In this document: positions 1-7,677 of the stretch, piece after piece
Position numbering within the stretch: the first letter of the stretch is position 1
Layout: each line of letters starts with the position of its first letter
DNA from: CALMEC01 sp964434425
GTDB taxonomy: Bacteria; Actinomycetota; Thermoleophilia; Miltoncostaeales; Miltoncostaeaceae
Assembly (NCBI GenBank): GCA_964434425.1
Contig: CAYSVH010000004.1
Location: 62,001-126,000 of the forward strand
Direction of reading: 5' to 3'
Length of the DNA: 64,000 nucleotides
Notes under the pieces: model-generated
Databases searched by the model: none
What the model saw: only the letters and a program-made list of their open reading frames with translations
What the model was told of the DNA's origin: nothing
Position numbers and translations under genes: made by a program

Positions 1-752
1 TCCAGGTCACCCCACCGCAACCCGACGACCTCACCCTTCCGCAGCCCCGCCTCCGCCGCCGCGCGGAGCATCGTCTCAACCCGGAGGTTCACCTTCCCTG
101 TGACCTTCGACGTCACCCCCACCGACAACAGAAGCCGGAGCTGACCCTCCGACAGCACACGACGTACCGCCTCCCCCTCGTCCGCCGACGCCTTCGGCAG
201 ACGCAACCCGCGAGCCGGATTCTCCGACAGGCGACCCCACTCAACAGCCGCCGCCAGGATCACCCGCAACGCTTTGCGCGCCTTGTCCACCTGATCCCGG
301 GAGGCTCCGCCCTTCACCAGGTCGGCGATCCACACCTCAAGCCGCTCCCGCGTCAGCTCCTCAAGCCGAAGCCCTCCCAGGCCAGGATCAACGCGCAGCC
401 TGAACGCATCCGCCGTCGTCCGCACCGAGGACGGAGCCAGACGAGGAGCCGCCGCCGCCAGATAGGACGCAGCGAACCCACGGAGGTCATCACTCGCCAC
501 CCGCTCGACAGGAGCATCAGGACGGCCAGCGGCAAGATCCGCACGACGAGCGGACCGCGCGTCACCAACCGAACCATGGAACGTCACGGTCCGAGTCGTC
601 CCCGGTTCGTATCCCGGTGCCTGATACTCGAACGGACACCCGCACCGCCTGCCGGCCTTACGGTCAACCGACGACACGCAACCGACACGATGAGCCCGAT
701 ACAAGCCCGCCTCAATCCGTTCCCGCCACCCACGCCGCGCACGCTCACCCAC
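1..752 (-). CDS. int: Tyrosine recombinase (integrase) of the mobile element, 3' end outside window
   Basis: Site-specific tyrosine recombinase that would integrate and excise the element. The GTG start at 752 has GGAGG seven bases upstream. The N-terminus carries a Cys-rich patch (RCGCPFEYQ) typical of the arm-binding region. A SAM-like core-binding domain follows, and the frame runs off the left edge in the first catalytic box (GLRKGEVVGLRWGDL, holding the box I Arg). The later H-x-x-R and Tyr motifs lie outside the window. It is the last visible gene of a minus-strand operon and starts four bases after the stop of the excisionase-like gene, giving a rep-xis-int order. It is partial because of the window edge; no frame break is visible. 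Confidence 0.85.
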   Translation of the reverse strand, partial: MGERARRGWRERIEAGLYRAHRVGCVSSVDRKAGRRCGCPFEYQAPGYEPGTTRTVTFHGSVGDARSARRADLAAGRPDAPVERVASDDLRGFAASYLAAAAPRLAPSSVRTTADAFRLRVDPGLGGLRLEELTRERLEVWIADLVKGGASRDQVDKARKALRVILAAAVEWGRLSENPARGLRLPKASADEGEAVRRVLSEGQLRLLLSVGVTSKVTGKVNLRVETMLRAAAEAGLRKGEVVGLRWGDL

Positions 753-755
753 GAC

Positions 756-1085
756 TCACCCTCCGCGTTCGTTGCCCGGCTCGACCGTCTCATGTCCGGA
801 CGCCTCACGCCACCAGTCGACCGGCAGCGGTTCCCGCTCCAAGCGTCCAGAACGTCGACGCTCTGACACGCCCCGAGACGCCGCGGGAGACTCCGGACTA
901 CCGTCGACCTGACGCGCGCTGACGAGGCTGTCCTCGTACGCCCTGAGCCGGTCCGCGTGCACCAGGAGCCGGGCCCCCACCTTGAACGCACCGGCCTTGT
1001 CCATCACCCGCCGGGCGGCCCGGCGATCACCGAGCCGGTAGCGCTTCATTACGGCGGCCACGTCCAAGACCTCCGGCTCACTCAT
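756..1085 (-). CDS. Excisionase-like HTH protein
   Basis: 109-residue protein with an N-terminal MerR/HTH_17-type DNA-binding fold (about residues 5-52: EVLDVAAVMKRYRLGDRRAA, then a wing-like KVGARLLVHADRL), followed by a charged low-complexity tail. It sits directly before the integrase, overlaps the upstream zinc-ribbon gene by 8 bp and is co-directional, the usual place for an excisionase or recombination directionality factor. ATG at 1085 is chosen because the HTH begins straight after it; an upstream in-frame start would add a low-complexity leader. Its role as Xis is inferred from position and fold. It could instead be a small transcriptional regulator. Confidence 0.65.
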   Translation of the reverse strand: MSEPEVLDVAAVMKRYRLGDRRAARRVMDKAGAFKVGARLLVHADRLRAYEDSLVSARQVDGSPESPAASRGVSERRRSGRLEREPLPVDWWREASGHETVEPGNERGG

Positions 1086-1269
1086 CGGGCTCCCCAGAGT
1101 CATCCTCGACGAGGCCGTGGATCGCAAGCGCTGCCGCCCACCCGGCACGCCACCCACGGTTGAACTGCTTATCGACGAGGACATGGCACCGGCACGTAGG
1201 ACACCGGCCGGCGCCATCGACGGAAGGAACCGACAGCAGGCACTCGATGCAGACGGTCACGCTCACCAC
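1078..1269 (-). CDS. Small zinc-ribbon protein
   Basis: 63 residues from a GTG start at 1269. Two metal-binding knuckles are visible: CIEC near the N-terminus and CPTCRCH about 16 residues later, followed by a helix (RAGWAAALAIHGLVE) and an acidic tail. It overlaps the upstream gene by 7 bp and the excisionase-like gene by 8 bp, so it is probably translationally coupled within the rep-int operon. Zinc binding is inferred from Cys spacing; the target is unknown. Such mini zinc ribbons are common in phage and plasmid operons. Confidence 0.55.
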   Translation of the reverse strand: MVSVTVCIECLLSVPSVDGAGRCPTCRCHVLVDKQFNRGWRAGWAAALAIHGLVEDDSGEPDE

Positions 1270-1484
1270 CCCCGCCGACGATTCCGCCGCACACCGACGA
1301 GGTATGCGCCGTACCGGCCACCCACCATGTCGAAATGACGCTGATAGCCGTAGCCAGTCGGAAGATCAGCCCTCGCCAAACGGACCTCATCGACGGCGTC
1401 CATCCGTTCGACCGGATCGGCACCACGACCGAGGGCACGGAGGTTCGCGACCGCCGCCGTGTACCGCCGTTCAGCCGGCGTCAC
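1263..1484 (-). CDS. Small hypothetical protein of the element operon
   Basis: 73-residue basic protein from a GTG start that overlaps the stop of the AAA ATPase gene (GTGA junction) and itself overlaps the zinc-ribbon gene. The first half is helical (TPAERRYTAAVANLRAL), and the C-terminus is Arg-rich (RRNRRRGW), suggesting nucleic-acid contact. No family is recognised. The support is tight packing in an operon and absence of a better frame. Confidence 0.5.
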   Translation of the reverse strand: MTPAERRYTAAVANLRALGRGADPVERMDAVDEVRLARADLPTGYGYQRHFDMVGGRYGAYLVGVRRNRRRGW

Positions 1485-2995
1485 GATGCACCGTCCTCGT
1501 CGATCGCCATCTGGTCCCAGCGGCGAAGATCGCGGCCAGTCGCGAGGCCCAGATGTTCAACTCCCCCAGTCCACGCGGGAACGGGGAAGTTGATCGCTAC
1601 ACCCCCCAAATCCCCGTCGTTACGGGGATGTTCAACTCCCCCGCCTTCCGTGGAGTTGGTCACGCCGGGGGAGTTGGTCGGGGGAGTTGAACCGGCGGTC
1701 ATCCACAGCCACCGAGCAGCGCCACGCGACCCAACGCGCGGCACCTGCTCCCGCTCGATCCGGCCGTCCCGCTTCAACGCCGCCCGCACCTCCTCGAACC
1801 TGTGCTTGGAGATCCCGGCCTCGCGCGCCTCATTCTCGAAGTCCCGAGCGCCAAGCGGGCCATCGGCCAAGATGTCGAGCAGAACGTCCGCGTCCTCATC
1901 GTCACCACTGGCGCCCTCTGTCGAGCTGGCCACCAGGTCCGCCGTCGTGACCCCCTCGACCTCCCCGCCCCACTCCACCACGGCCCGCGACGGGTCACCA
2001 GGCGCGGGCACCAAGGAAAACGCGACAGCCGGCGGGTACGAACCAAGATTCGACTTCTCGACCGCGACCAGCCGCTCACCTGACGAACGGGGATCTGTGT
2101 TCGGCGGGGGACCCACGATCAGCATCTGACGCGGTGCGTTGCGCCACGCCTTGCCGCCCATCACCCGATCACCCGCCGCCATCCCCGACGCCTTGTTCAG
2201 ATGAGCGATGACGATCACGACGAGATCGAGGCGTTCCGCCGTCTGCTTCAAAGGACGGAGAAACTGCCGGATGTGCTCCTCACGGTTCGACGACAGGTCT
2301 GCGTCCATGAACGCGGGGCCCGTGTCGATCAAGACGAGCCCGACGTCACCATCCCGGCATACCCGTTCGAGGAGATCCCCACCAGACGGAAACGTCATCT
2401 GCGCTTCGTCAGGGTCGAGGACAGCAACCCGTTCGAGGTCAGCGCCCATGAGCCGCATACGAGGAGTGATGACCGCGCTCGTATGCTCCTCTGAGGTCAG
2501 GATCAGCACGCCACGAGGACGGTCCGCCACCCCACCGGGGAGCGGATCCCCTTTCGTCACCCGCGCCCCGATCTCCTGACCAAGCGTGCTCTTGCCGAGG
2601 CCACCGTCACCAGCGAGCACAACGACGTTGCCCCTCGCGATACGCCGGCTCCACAGCCATTCGATCTGGCTCTCCACAACGTCGGAGAGCCGGACGAACC
2701 CAGCGCCAGGCCAGGGTGATACCGCACCCCCCTTTTCGAGTACCGGAGCCCCCGTCAGCTCGAAGTCCTGCCAACCCCCAGGAACCGGCGTCACGCGACG
2801 CAGAGCCTCGACATCCTCAGCTGTGCCGTACCTCTCACACAGCGCCGCGACCTGATCGACCAGGGCGCGATCACAGTGACGCAGAGCCTTCGCGACGCGC
2901 TCCCACTCCTCCGGGCTGAGCAGCGCGAAGTCAACGGGCCTGCCATGCTCATCGAACACCCCGGCGCGCGCGGCAACCGCCGCCGGGGGATTCAC
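1481..2995 (-). CDS. RepA-like AAA_25 ATPase (replication helicase/loader type)
   Basis: 504-residue P-loop ATPase. The N-terminal about 110 residues are a short helical region. Walker A (GDGGLGKST, residues 129-137) and Walker B (VGLVLIDTG, near 220) follow, then a polar AHLNKASG motif typical of RepA/DnaB-like hexameric ATPases of plasmids and phages. Residues about 360-430 form a winged-helix-like segment. The last about 70 residues are low complexity because the DNA encoding them contains repeat cluster A. In the operon it takes the place of the replication initiator in rep-xis-int elements. It overlaps the upstream small gene by 4 bp (ATGA). DNA substrate and helicase activity are inferred. 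It could also act as a conjugative or regulatory ATPase. Confidence 0.75.
   Translation of the reverse strand: MNPPAAVAARAGVFDEHGRPVDFALLSPEEWERVAKALRHCDRALVDQVAALCERYGTAEDVEALRRVTPVPGGWQDFELTGAPVLEKGGAVSPWPGAGFVRLSDVVESQIEWLWSRRIARGNVVVLAGDGGLGKSTLGQEIGARVTKGDPLPGGVADRPRGVLILTSEEHTSAVITPRMRLMGADLERVAVLDPDEAQMTFPSGGDLLERVCRDGDVGLVLIDTGPAFMDADLSSNREEHIRQFLRPLKQTAERLDLVVIVIAHLNKASGMAAGDRVMGGKAWRNAPRQMLIVGPPPNTDPRSSGERLVAVEKSNLGSYPPAVAFSLVPAPGDPSRAVVEWGGEVEGVTTADLVASSTEGASGDDEDADVLLDILADGPLGARDFENEAREAGISKHRFEEVRAALKRDGRIEREQVPRVGSRGAARWLWMTAGSTPPTNSPGVTNSTEGGGVEHPRNDGDLGGVAINFPVPAWTGGVEHLGLATGRDLRRWDQMAIDEDGAS
1555..1692. repeat. Repeat cluster A (13-bp GTTCAACTCCCCC motif), inside the rep-like gene
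   Basis: GTTCAACTCCCCC occurs at 1555 and 1630. The reverse complement GGGGGAGTTGAAC is at 1680, the variant GGGGGAGTTGGTC at 1668, and weaker copies are near 1583 and 1652. Between them is a short stem-like ATCCCCGTCGTTACGGGGAT. The cluster encodes the low-complexity tail of the ATPase. A second cluster with the same motif lies at 7223-7358. Iteron, recombination or protein-binding function is inferred. Confidence 0.75.
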
Positions 2996-3213
2996 CGAGG
3001 CCCCTTGCTATCGGAACCGGCCTCGCCCTGAATCACACGCAGGGCCTGCCGCCGTCCATTCTCAACCTCCGCGACCGCCGGATCTGAGTCCACCGCTCCA
3101 GCGTCGAGCAGACGGGAGACAACCTCCGAGACCAGCCCGGGATCGGTACTCGCAGTTACGAGACGCGCGCTCGATACGGTCTCGCCGCGATAGACGGCAA
3201 TGAAGGTCCGCAA
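2992..3213 (-). CDS. Small hypothetical protein upstream of the AAA ATPase
   Basis: 73 residues from a TTG start at 3213 preceded by a strong AGGAGG eight bases upstream. It begins with a beta strand (RTFIAVYRGE) and continues as a short alpha/beta protein with an acidic, helical C-terminal half. It overlaps the AAA ATPase start by 4 bp (ATGA), so the two are probably translationally coupled. No family recognised. Position suggests an accessory or regulatory partner of the replication ATPase. Confidence 0.55.
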   Translation of the reverse strand: MRTFIAVYRGETVSSARLVTASTDPGLVSEVVSRLLDAGAVDSDPAVAEVENGRRQALRVIQGEAGSDSKGPR

Positions 3214-3267
3214 AGATCTGCCCTCCTAGATCGTTTCCTAGTCAGGGCAGCCACTGCGGGGAAAGGT

Positions 3268-4272
3268 TTACATCCCCGCAGCCTTCTTCAACTTCTGTCG
3301 AGCGCGGTTGGTTAGCGACTTCACGGTGCCGGGCCTGCACCCCATGCGGTCCGCCGTTTCCCGCTCTGTCAAGCCCTCGACATGTCGGAGGTCGAATGCA
3401 TCCCGCTCCCGCTCCGAGAGGTCCGCCCGCGCAAAGAGGTCATCACGCCAGAGCCTGTCTTCAACCGCAGCCGCGAAGTCCTCACCACGATCTCGCTCTG
3501 GATCAAGCGGGACAACCTCACGCGCTGACCGCGGCGAGTGAACCCCACTCCCGAATGCGTCCACTTCGAGCGCCCGAACCACCGCATCATTCAGACGCCC
3601 ACGCCGAGACCCATCGCCACCCGGCGCTGACCCAGCGAGCACGTGCGCACCGGCCTCAGAACTGAACGCGATCACCGACCACTCCGACACGGCAGGACCA
3701 CCGTCACCGCTAGCCCTCGTACCCAGGTACTCCGTTACCGCACCTGCTACCACCGCACGAAGATCATCCCCAGGACGACTAACTTCCTCACCCATGCGTT
3801 CCGCAGCTTTTCGAGCACGGCCTGCCTGACCTGCGATCGACGACGACAGCAGTCGCCGCGCCATCACCGCACCAAACTCCTCGCCACCCGCGACCCGCGA
3901 CGAACCGAGGATGGCGCTACCCAGACCCCGATAGTCGCGAGCATGAATCACGACGACACAGCCGGAGTCCAGCACCGGCACGATCGCCACCCCCTCCCAG
4001 AAGAGCAAGCTGGGATCGGGCCGCTGAATGTCCGATACCCCATCCCCGCCGAGCACGCGGTCACTGACCGACGCGAGAGGAACCACACCAGGCCCGGCAC
4101 CCTCTGAAAGCACCACCCGCGCCTCGACCGATCCCTCACCCATCCAAGTACGCGCATTCCCACCCCGACCATCACCAGCAGTCCTCACACCCCACGCAGC
4201 AGCGCGATACCCAGCCTCAAGCGCCGAGGTAATCGCACCCACCGCCATCTCCTCAAACCCCATCATCGACAT
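3268..4272 (-). CDS. Regulator with C-terminal sigma-70 region 4-like HTH
   Basis: About 334 residues from ATG at 4272; the frame is open to 4413, so a longer start (ATG 4374 or GTG 4413) is possible. The last about 55 residues are a clear sigma region 4/LuxR-type HTH (LSERERDAFDLRHVEGLTER, then a GTVKSLTNRARQKL recognition helix). The N-terminal part has no recognised domain and lacks sigma region 2. It is the first large gene of the rep-int operon and lies next to a repeat-rich control region, so it is a good candidate for the element's own regulator, like the sigma-like activators of some actinophages. No clear ribosome binding site is seen at any start. Confidence 0.6.
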   Translation of the reverse strand: MSMMGFEEMAVGAITSALEAGYRAAAWGVRTAGDGRGGNARTWMGEGSVEARVVLSEGAGPGVVPLASVSDRVLGGDGVSDIQRPDPSLLFWEGVAIVPVLDSGCVVVIHARDYRGLGSAILGSSRVAGGEEFGAVMARRLLSSSIAGQAGRARKAAERMGEEVSRPGDDLRAVVAGAVTEYLGTRASGDGGPAVSEWSVIAFSSEAGAHVLAGSAPGGDGSRRGRLNDAVVRALEVDAFGSGVHSPRSAREVVPLDPERDRGEDFAAAVEDRLWRDDLFARADLSERERDAFDLRHVEGLTERETADRMGCRPGTVKSLTNRARQKLKKAAGM

Positions 4273-4785
4273 GCCCACAGAGTTGCACAGGCGTACCCCG
4301 CACACGCACGCGAGACGCGGTGCCCGCGAGGCATGCGTCCAAGCACCCCACCGCACCCCGTCACCCACCCTCATCCCAGGGTGGTTTTCCAGGGGACCCT
4401 TGCCAACAGTCACAGCACGCCGGAAGGGACCCTCTCCGCGTAACCCAACTCGGCTACTCCGACCGGACTACGCGACATCACCCAGAGAACACCAGGGGAC
4501 CCTCCGACAGTCCGACACTTGACAGTTTCTGCTTCCGAGCCACGAGTGTCGGAAGTGTCGAGAATGTCGGGGGACCCTTCAGCGCCCGATGGGTCCGAAA
4601 GAGAATGGGGCCCCTGCCCGTTTCCGTTCCCGCCCCGGGGGTGGGGGGTGCGTCTACTCCACCTCGCGGGCGACCTTCGTCGACCGGGCAGCTCAGGTGG
4701 GGGTCGACGGAAGGCGGGAAACCGATCGTCATCTCACCCCGTCCCAAGACACCCACCCCCATTCCAAGAAGGTGGGGATCGGCTC
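4273..4785. other. Non-coding control region of the element with operator-like repeats
   Basis: No convincing gene is seen here. The stretch holds four same-direction copies of GGGACCCT (4393, 4426, 4496, 4571) and a second set: TCCGACA at 4503 and 4511, then TGTCGGA at 4547, TGTCGAG at 4556 and TGTCGGG at 4565. A GC-rich inverted segment (CCCCCATTCCAAGAAGGTGGGG) lies near 4757-4778. It sits between the start of the rep-int operon and a divergently read set of small genes and recombinase, a natural place for operators or an origin. Confidence 0.5.
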
Positions 4786-4935
4786 TCAGTCCCTGTCCTC
4801 GCCTCGTTCCTGCCATCGGCGCAGGAGGTGGCGTACGCCCTCCCAGGCGAGGTAGACGATCATGCCGACGCCGAACACGTAGGACGCCTCACGCAGCCCG
4901 ATGTTCATGAGGTCGATGACGACTTCAGCGGTCAA
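4786..4935 (-). CDS. Small single-pass membrane protein
   Basis: 49 residues from TTG at 4935 (or 40 from ATG at 4908). The core EASYVFGVGMIVYLAWEGV is a transmembrane helix, followed by a basic/acidic tail (RHLLRRWQERGEDRD). It is downstream of, and in the same frame as, the membrane/coiled-coil gene ending at 4951, separated by one stop and 15 bases. Function unknown. Small paired membrane proteins are common in phage and integrative elements (holin-like or exclusion proteins), but nothing here decides between these. Confidence 0.4.
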   Translation of the reverse strand: MTAEVVIDLMNIGLREASYVFGVGMIVYLAWEGVRHLLRRWQERGEDRD

Positions 4936-4950
4936 CTTGACGATGCCGAC

Positions 4951-5268
4951 TCAGCGGGCGGCCTTCTTCGTGACCTTCTCCGCCTTCTTCGCGGCACGCC
5001 GCTCCGCCTTGATCTCACGCTCGACGATCGTCCACGCCCCCGTAGGCCACAGAGAGATACCGTCCTCGTCGTACTTCCGTCCCCACTTCTCCTCACCCCG
5101 CCGGTTGATCTCGGCTCTCGCATCGAGTTCCTTCATGATCTTCCGGTCCCTGCGAACCACGCGCTCCGGGTTGCGCTTGTCGCGCCAGTCCTGGAACCGG
5201 TGCATCACGAGGAACACACCGGCCGCACCCCAGAAGAAGATCGCCCACCCGATCGCGACGCCATGCAT
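4951..5268 (-). CDS. Membrane-anchored charged helical protein
   Basis: 105 residues from ATG at 5268. An N-terminal transmembrane helix (AIGWAIFFWGAAGVFLVM) is followed by a highly charged region and a Lys/Ala-rich C-terminal helix (ERRAAKKAEKVTKKAAR), so the soluble part probably faces the cytoplasm. The start overlaps the stop of a 27-codon frame by one base. No family recognised. Confidence 0.5.
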   Translation of the reverse strand: MHGVAIGWAIFFWGAAGVFLVMHRFQDWRDKRNPERVVRRDRKIMKELDARAEINRRGEEKWGRKYDEDGISLWPTGAWTIVEREIKAERRAAKKAEKVTKKAAR

Positions 5269-5351
5269 CAGAGATCCGCCCCGTCGACCGCGGGCTCCGA
5301 GTCCTCGATAGCGCGCCGCCACTGCTCGTTCATGTTCCCGACGATGGCCAT
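5268..5351 (-). CDS. Possible 27-residue mini-protein
   Basis: Short acidic frame starting at ATG 5351 and ending in an overlap with the next start at 5268. A GATACT box eight bases before the ATG resembles the leaderless -10 elements seen elsewhere in the window. Coding status is doubtful; the downstream gene could be transcribed from the same promoter. Confidence 0.25.
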   Translation of the reverse strand: MAIVGNMNEQWRRAIEDSEPAVDGADL

Positions 5352-5436
5352 GCACCCAGAGTATCGGCAGCTTGTCGCATCGACGAGAGGCACCCCACAA
5401 TCCGAGATCCCCATCAAGCGGAGGTGGGGTCTCGTC

Positions 5437-5775
5437 TCAGTCCTCGCCGAGCAGGCGGGAGACGAGGCGACGGGCGACAAGCAGATCATCCTCCGCGGCG
5501 TCGTCGCCTCCGCACAGCGCCCGCTCCGCAAGCGTGCAGCTCGCCACCGTCTTTACCACGAGGGCGAGCACCTGCCGCGCCTCACCGTCGATCGTGACGG
5601 CGGTCCGAGGGTCGCCGAGCCTTCCGACGACGGCGAGCACATCGAGGTAGCGGTCCCGCTCCTCGACAAGATCGGGATCTCCGTCCGTCCAATCCCCACC
5701 AACAGCGGGCTGAACAACCTCATCCTCGACCGCGATTCTCGCGACCTGCAGTTCACGTCCGGTCATCGTCACCAT
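5437..5775 (-). CDS. Hypothetical acidic protein of the element
   Basis: 112 residues from ATG at 5775 with an excellent ribosome binding site (GGGGAGG, seven bases upstream). Mostly alpha-helical, rich in Asp/Glu/Val/Leu, with a Cys in the middle (VASCTLAERALC). No membrane segment and no recognised domain. It is read divergently from the serine recombinase across a 150-bp promoter region. Confidence 0.55.
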   Translation of the reverse strand: MVTMTGRELQVARIAVEDEVVQPAVGGDWTDGDPDLVEERDRYLDVLAVVGRLGDPRTAVTIDGEARQVLALVVKTVASCTLAERALCGGDDAAEDDLLVARRLVSRLLGED

Positions 5776-5830
5776 CGTTGCCTCCCCTGTCGTCGGTTCA
5801 CCTGCTACGAGGGTACCGACTCCGCCAACG

Positions 5831-5858
5831 TTGCGTAAACGACCGATTACGCTATAGT
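5831..5858 (+). promoter_or_regulatory. Predicted sigma-70 type promoter of the serine recombinase gene
   Basis: TTGCGT (5831-5836) and TATAGT (5853-5858) are spaced by 16 bp upstream of the recombinase. The transcribed leader of about 65 nt (5860-5926) contains a GC hairpin (GGCG-N6-CGCC) and ends in AAGGGAG before the ATG. Confidence 0.6.
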
Positions 5859-5926
5859 AGGCTCACTAGATCAGGTGGGCCGGTGGCGCGGCAACGCCCC
5901 GGCCCCAGGCCAAGGGAGAAACCCCC

Positions 5927-6598
5927 ATGACCAGCACCAAGGGTACCGAGCAGCCCCTCCGCATCATCGGATACGTCCGCGTGAGCACCGAGGAGCAGAA
6001 GCGCTCAGGCGCCGGCCTCCGGGCTCAGCGCCGCGCGATCGAGGCCGCAGCCCGCGAACGCGGCTGGAACCTCGTCACCATCGAAGCCGACGAGGGAGTG
6101 AGCGCGAAGAGCATGCGCAACCGCCCCGGCCTCGCCCACGCCCTCGAATCCCTCAGGACCGGGCAGGCAGACGGCCTCGTCGTCGCCAAGCTCGACCGCC
6201 TCAGCCGCAGCGTCCGCGACTTCTGCCAGGTCCTCGACGACAGCCAACGCCAACGATGGGCCCTCGCCTGCTTGGACATCGGCTTGGACACCGGCACGCC
6301 GACAGGCCGGTTCACCGCGCAGATCATCGCCGCCGTCGCCGAGCTTGAGCGGGAACTTATCGGACAGCGCACCAGGGAGGGACTCGCCGCGAAGCGGGCC
6401 GAGGGAGTCGTCCTCGGTCGGCGCCCCGACATCACACCCGACGTCATCGAACGCGCCCGCCGGATGCGTGACGCCGGCGAGACGTTCGCCGCCATCGCCT
6501 CCACCCTCAACGCCGAAGGCGTCCCCGCACCACGCGGAGGCCGACAGTGGTGGCCCTCCACCATCCAACGCGCCCTCAAGCGCGCGGAGAAGAACTAG
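5927..6598 (+). CDS. Serine recombinase (resolvase/invertase family)
   Basis: 223-residue small serine recombinase. The catalytic domain starts IIGYVRVSTEEQ with nucleophile Ser20 (RVS motif), followed by the LDRLSRS motif near residue 90 and the long E helix. A GRR linker (about 165) leads to a C-terminal HTH domain (about 170-220; GETFAAIASTLNAEGVPAPR, matching HTH_7/recombinase type). The length matches resolvases/invertases and is far too short for a large serine integrase. It lies in an element that already has a tyrosine integrase, so it more likely resolves multimers or inverts DNA. Its sites could be the two GTTCAACTCCCCC clusters, but that is inference. Confidence 0.9.
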   Translation: MTSTKGTEQPLRIIGYVRVSTEEQKRSGAGLRAQRRAIEAAARERGWNLVTIEADEGVSAKSMRNRPGLAHALESLRTGQADGLVVAKLDRLSRSVRDFCQVLDDSQRQRWALACLDIGLDTGTPTGRFTAQIIAAVAELERELIGQRTREGLAAKRAEGVVLGRRPDITPDVIERARRMRDAGETFAAIASTLNAEGVPAPRGGRQWWPSTIQRALKRAEKN

Positions 6599-6768
6599 GA
6601 GCGGGACGCGGGCTCGGCCAGCTCACGCAGCGTCAGAGCCGAGCCCCGCAGGCTAGCCACCACGCCCGACGAGGCCGTCACACCGGCCTCGTCCTCGCGC
6701 GGTTCGGTGAGCACACCCACGAGCCGATCGAGGATGTCAGCTGCCTCTCGCTGCTCCGCCTTCGTCAT
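6595..6768 (-). CDS. Small hypothetical helical protein
   Basis: 57 residues from ATG at 6768, convergent with the serine recombinase and overlapping its stop by 4 bp. Sequence is amphipathic helical (KAEQREAADILDRLVGVL, then SALTLRELAEPA). No recognised family. Coding is plausible from composition only. Confidence 0.4.
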   Translation of the reverse strand: MTKAEQREAADILDRLVGVLTEPREDEAGVTASSGVVASLRGSALTLRELAEPASRS

Positions 6769-6884
6769 GACACCGAGGGTACCGCACACCATCGACGCCG
6801 AGCACTCGATTCCTCAGCGTGAACTCAACCACCATGCACAAGCTGCCGACAAGATTCACAGCTGACGCCGCTTTAGGAGACAGA

Positions 6885-7199
6885 ATGGGTCTGCGAGACA
6901 ATTGGCGAACGACGAAGCGCCTCCAAGCAGCTGCACAACGGGTTGAGGACTATCCACCGGTTCTTGACGACCTCGATGCGTCTGAGCTGATGTCGCTGCT
7001 CTACCTGTTTGACCGGTTCAAGCATCGGAATGCCCTGGTGTATGTCGCGGAGACGTTCTACGAGCGGCTCGACGGCGATCCAGCGTTCAAGGCCGCCGCC
7101 GAAGCGGATGCCGAGGCACACAAAGGGGTCAAGATGAACGATTGGAAAGCGGCGCAGGTCCCGTCCGCTCTGAGCGCATTTGAGAAGGTCGGCGTCTAG
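6885..7199 (+). CDS. Hypothetical protein of the element, lower GC than neighbours
   Basis: 104 residues from ATG 6885, chosen because TAGGAG lies six bases upstream; an upstream in-frame ATG at 6819 has no site. All-helical, acidic and Tyr/Phe rich (SELMSLLYLFDRFKHRNALV). Base composition is visibly less GC-rich than the rest of the window, which fits recent acquisition with the element. No recognised domain. Confidence 0.6.
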   Translation: MGLRDNWRTTKRLQAAAQRVEDYPPVLDDLDASELMSLLYLFDRFKHRNALVYVAETFYERLDGDPAFKAAAEADAEAHKGVKMNDWKAAQVPSALSAFEKVGV

Positions 7200-7222
7200 C
7201 GATGGCGTAGGAGCGCCACGGC

Positions 7223-7358
7223 GACCAACTCCCCCTGTCTCCCGTGGAGTGGGGGAGTTGGTCGCCCGACCCCCGATATCCCCGCACTACAGGGATGTCT
7301 CACTCCCCCCGCCATCGGGGGAGTTGAACGCGAATGAACCCGGCCGGGGGAGTTGAAC
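7223..7358. repeat. Repeat cluster B (13-bp motif shared with cluster A)
   Basis: GACCAACTCCCCC at 7223, its reverse complement GGGGGAGTTGGTC at 7251, and GGGGGAGTTGAAC at 7317 and 7346. Between them ATCCCCGCACTACAGGGAT parallels the stem-like segment of cluster A, in the same orientation. The intergenic stretch 7200-7412 contains nothing else of note. It lies about 450 bp inside the tRNA-Arg end of the element. Confidence 0.75.
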
Positions 7359-7412
7359 ATCCGACCCCACGCCAACCGCTAACGCGCCCAGGAGGCCGCT
7401 CCCCGTTTCGGG

Positions 7413-7619
7413 CTACGAGTCCGAGCGGCCGACGAGCCAGGCGACCACCGCGACAGCCGCGCACCCAAGAGCCGCGCCCAAGGAGAGAACGATCAGGACG
7501 TCGGCGAGCTGCGCCTGCGGATTCTCTTGGCGGTAGTTCCACTCGTGGATCGCGACACCGCCACACATGACGGCACCCGCGATCGCAAGACACATCGCAA
7601 CGACGGCGGCGGGCTTCAT
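7413..7619 (-). CDS. Small two-helix membrane protein
   Basis: 68 residues from ATG at 7619. Two hydrophobic helices (about residues 3-24 and 40-62) are separated by a polar loop (HEWNYRQENPQAQ). No ribosome binding site stands out. Function unknown. It is the last gene before the tRNA-Arg end of the element. Confidence 0.4.
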   Translation of the reverse strand: MKPAAVVAMCLAIAGAVMCGGVAIHEWNYRQENPQAQLADVLIVLSLGAALGCAAVAVVAWLVGRSDS

Positions 7620-7677
7620 ACACACCGTATCGGCAGCCCGAGCCGCCTCCGTGAGTCACGGCCACAGACACATCCCC

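Noticed and set aside
4478..4816. A 112-codon minus-strand open frame in the control region
   Set aside because: Low-complexity Pro/Gly-rich product, overlaps the repeat arrays and a better small membrane-protein frame, and has no ribosome binding site.
5859..5926. Riboswitch in the leader of the serine recombinase gene
   Set aside because: There is a GC hairpin, but no conserved motif of a known riboswitch class was recognised.
1555..7358. CRISPR array from the repeated GTTCAACTCCCCC motifs
   Set aside because: Copies are in both orientations with irregular spacing and no cas genes; they fit iterons or recombination sites better.
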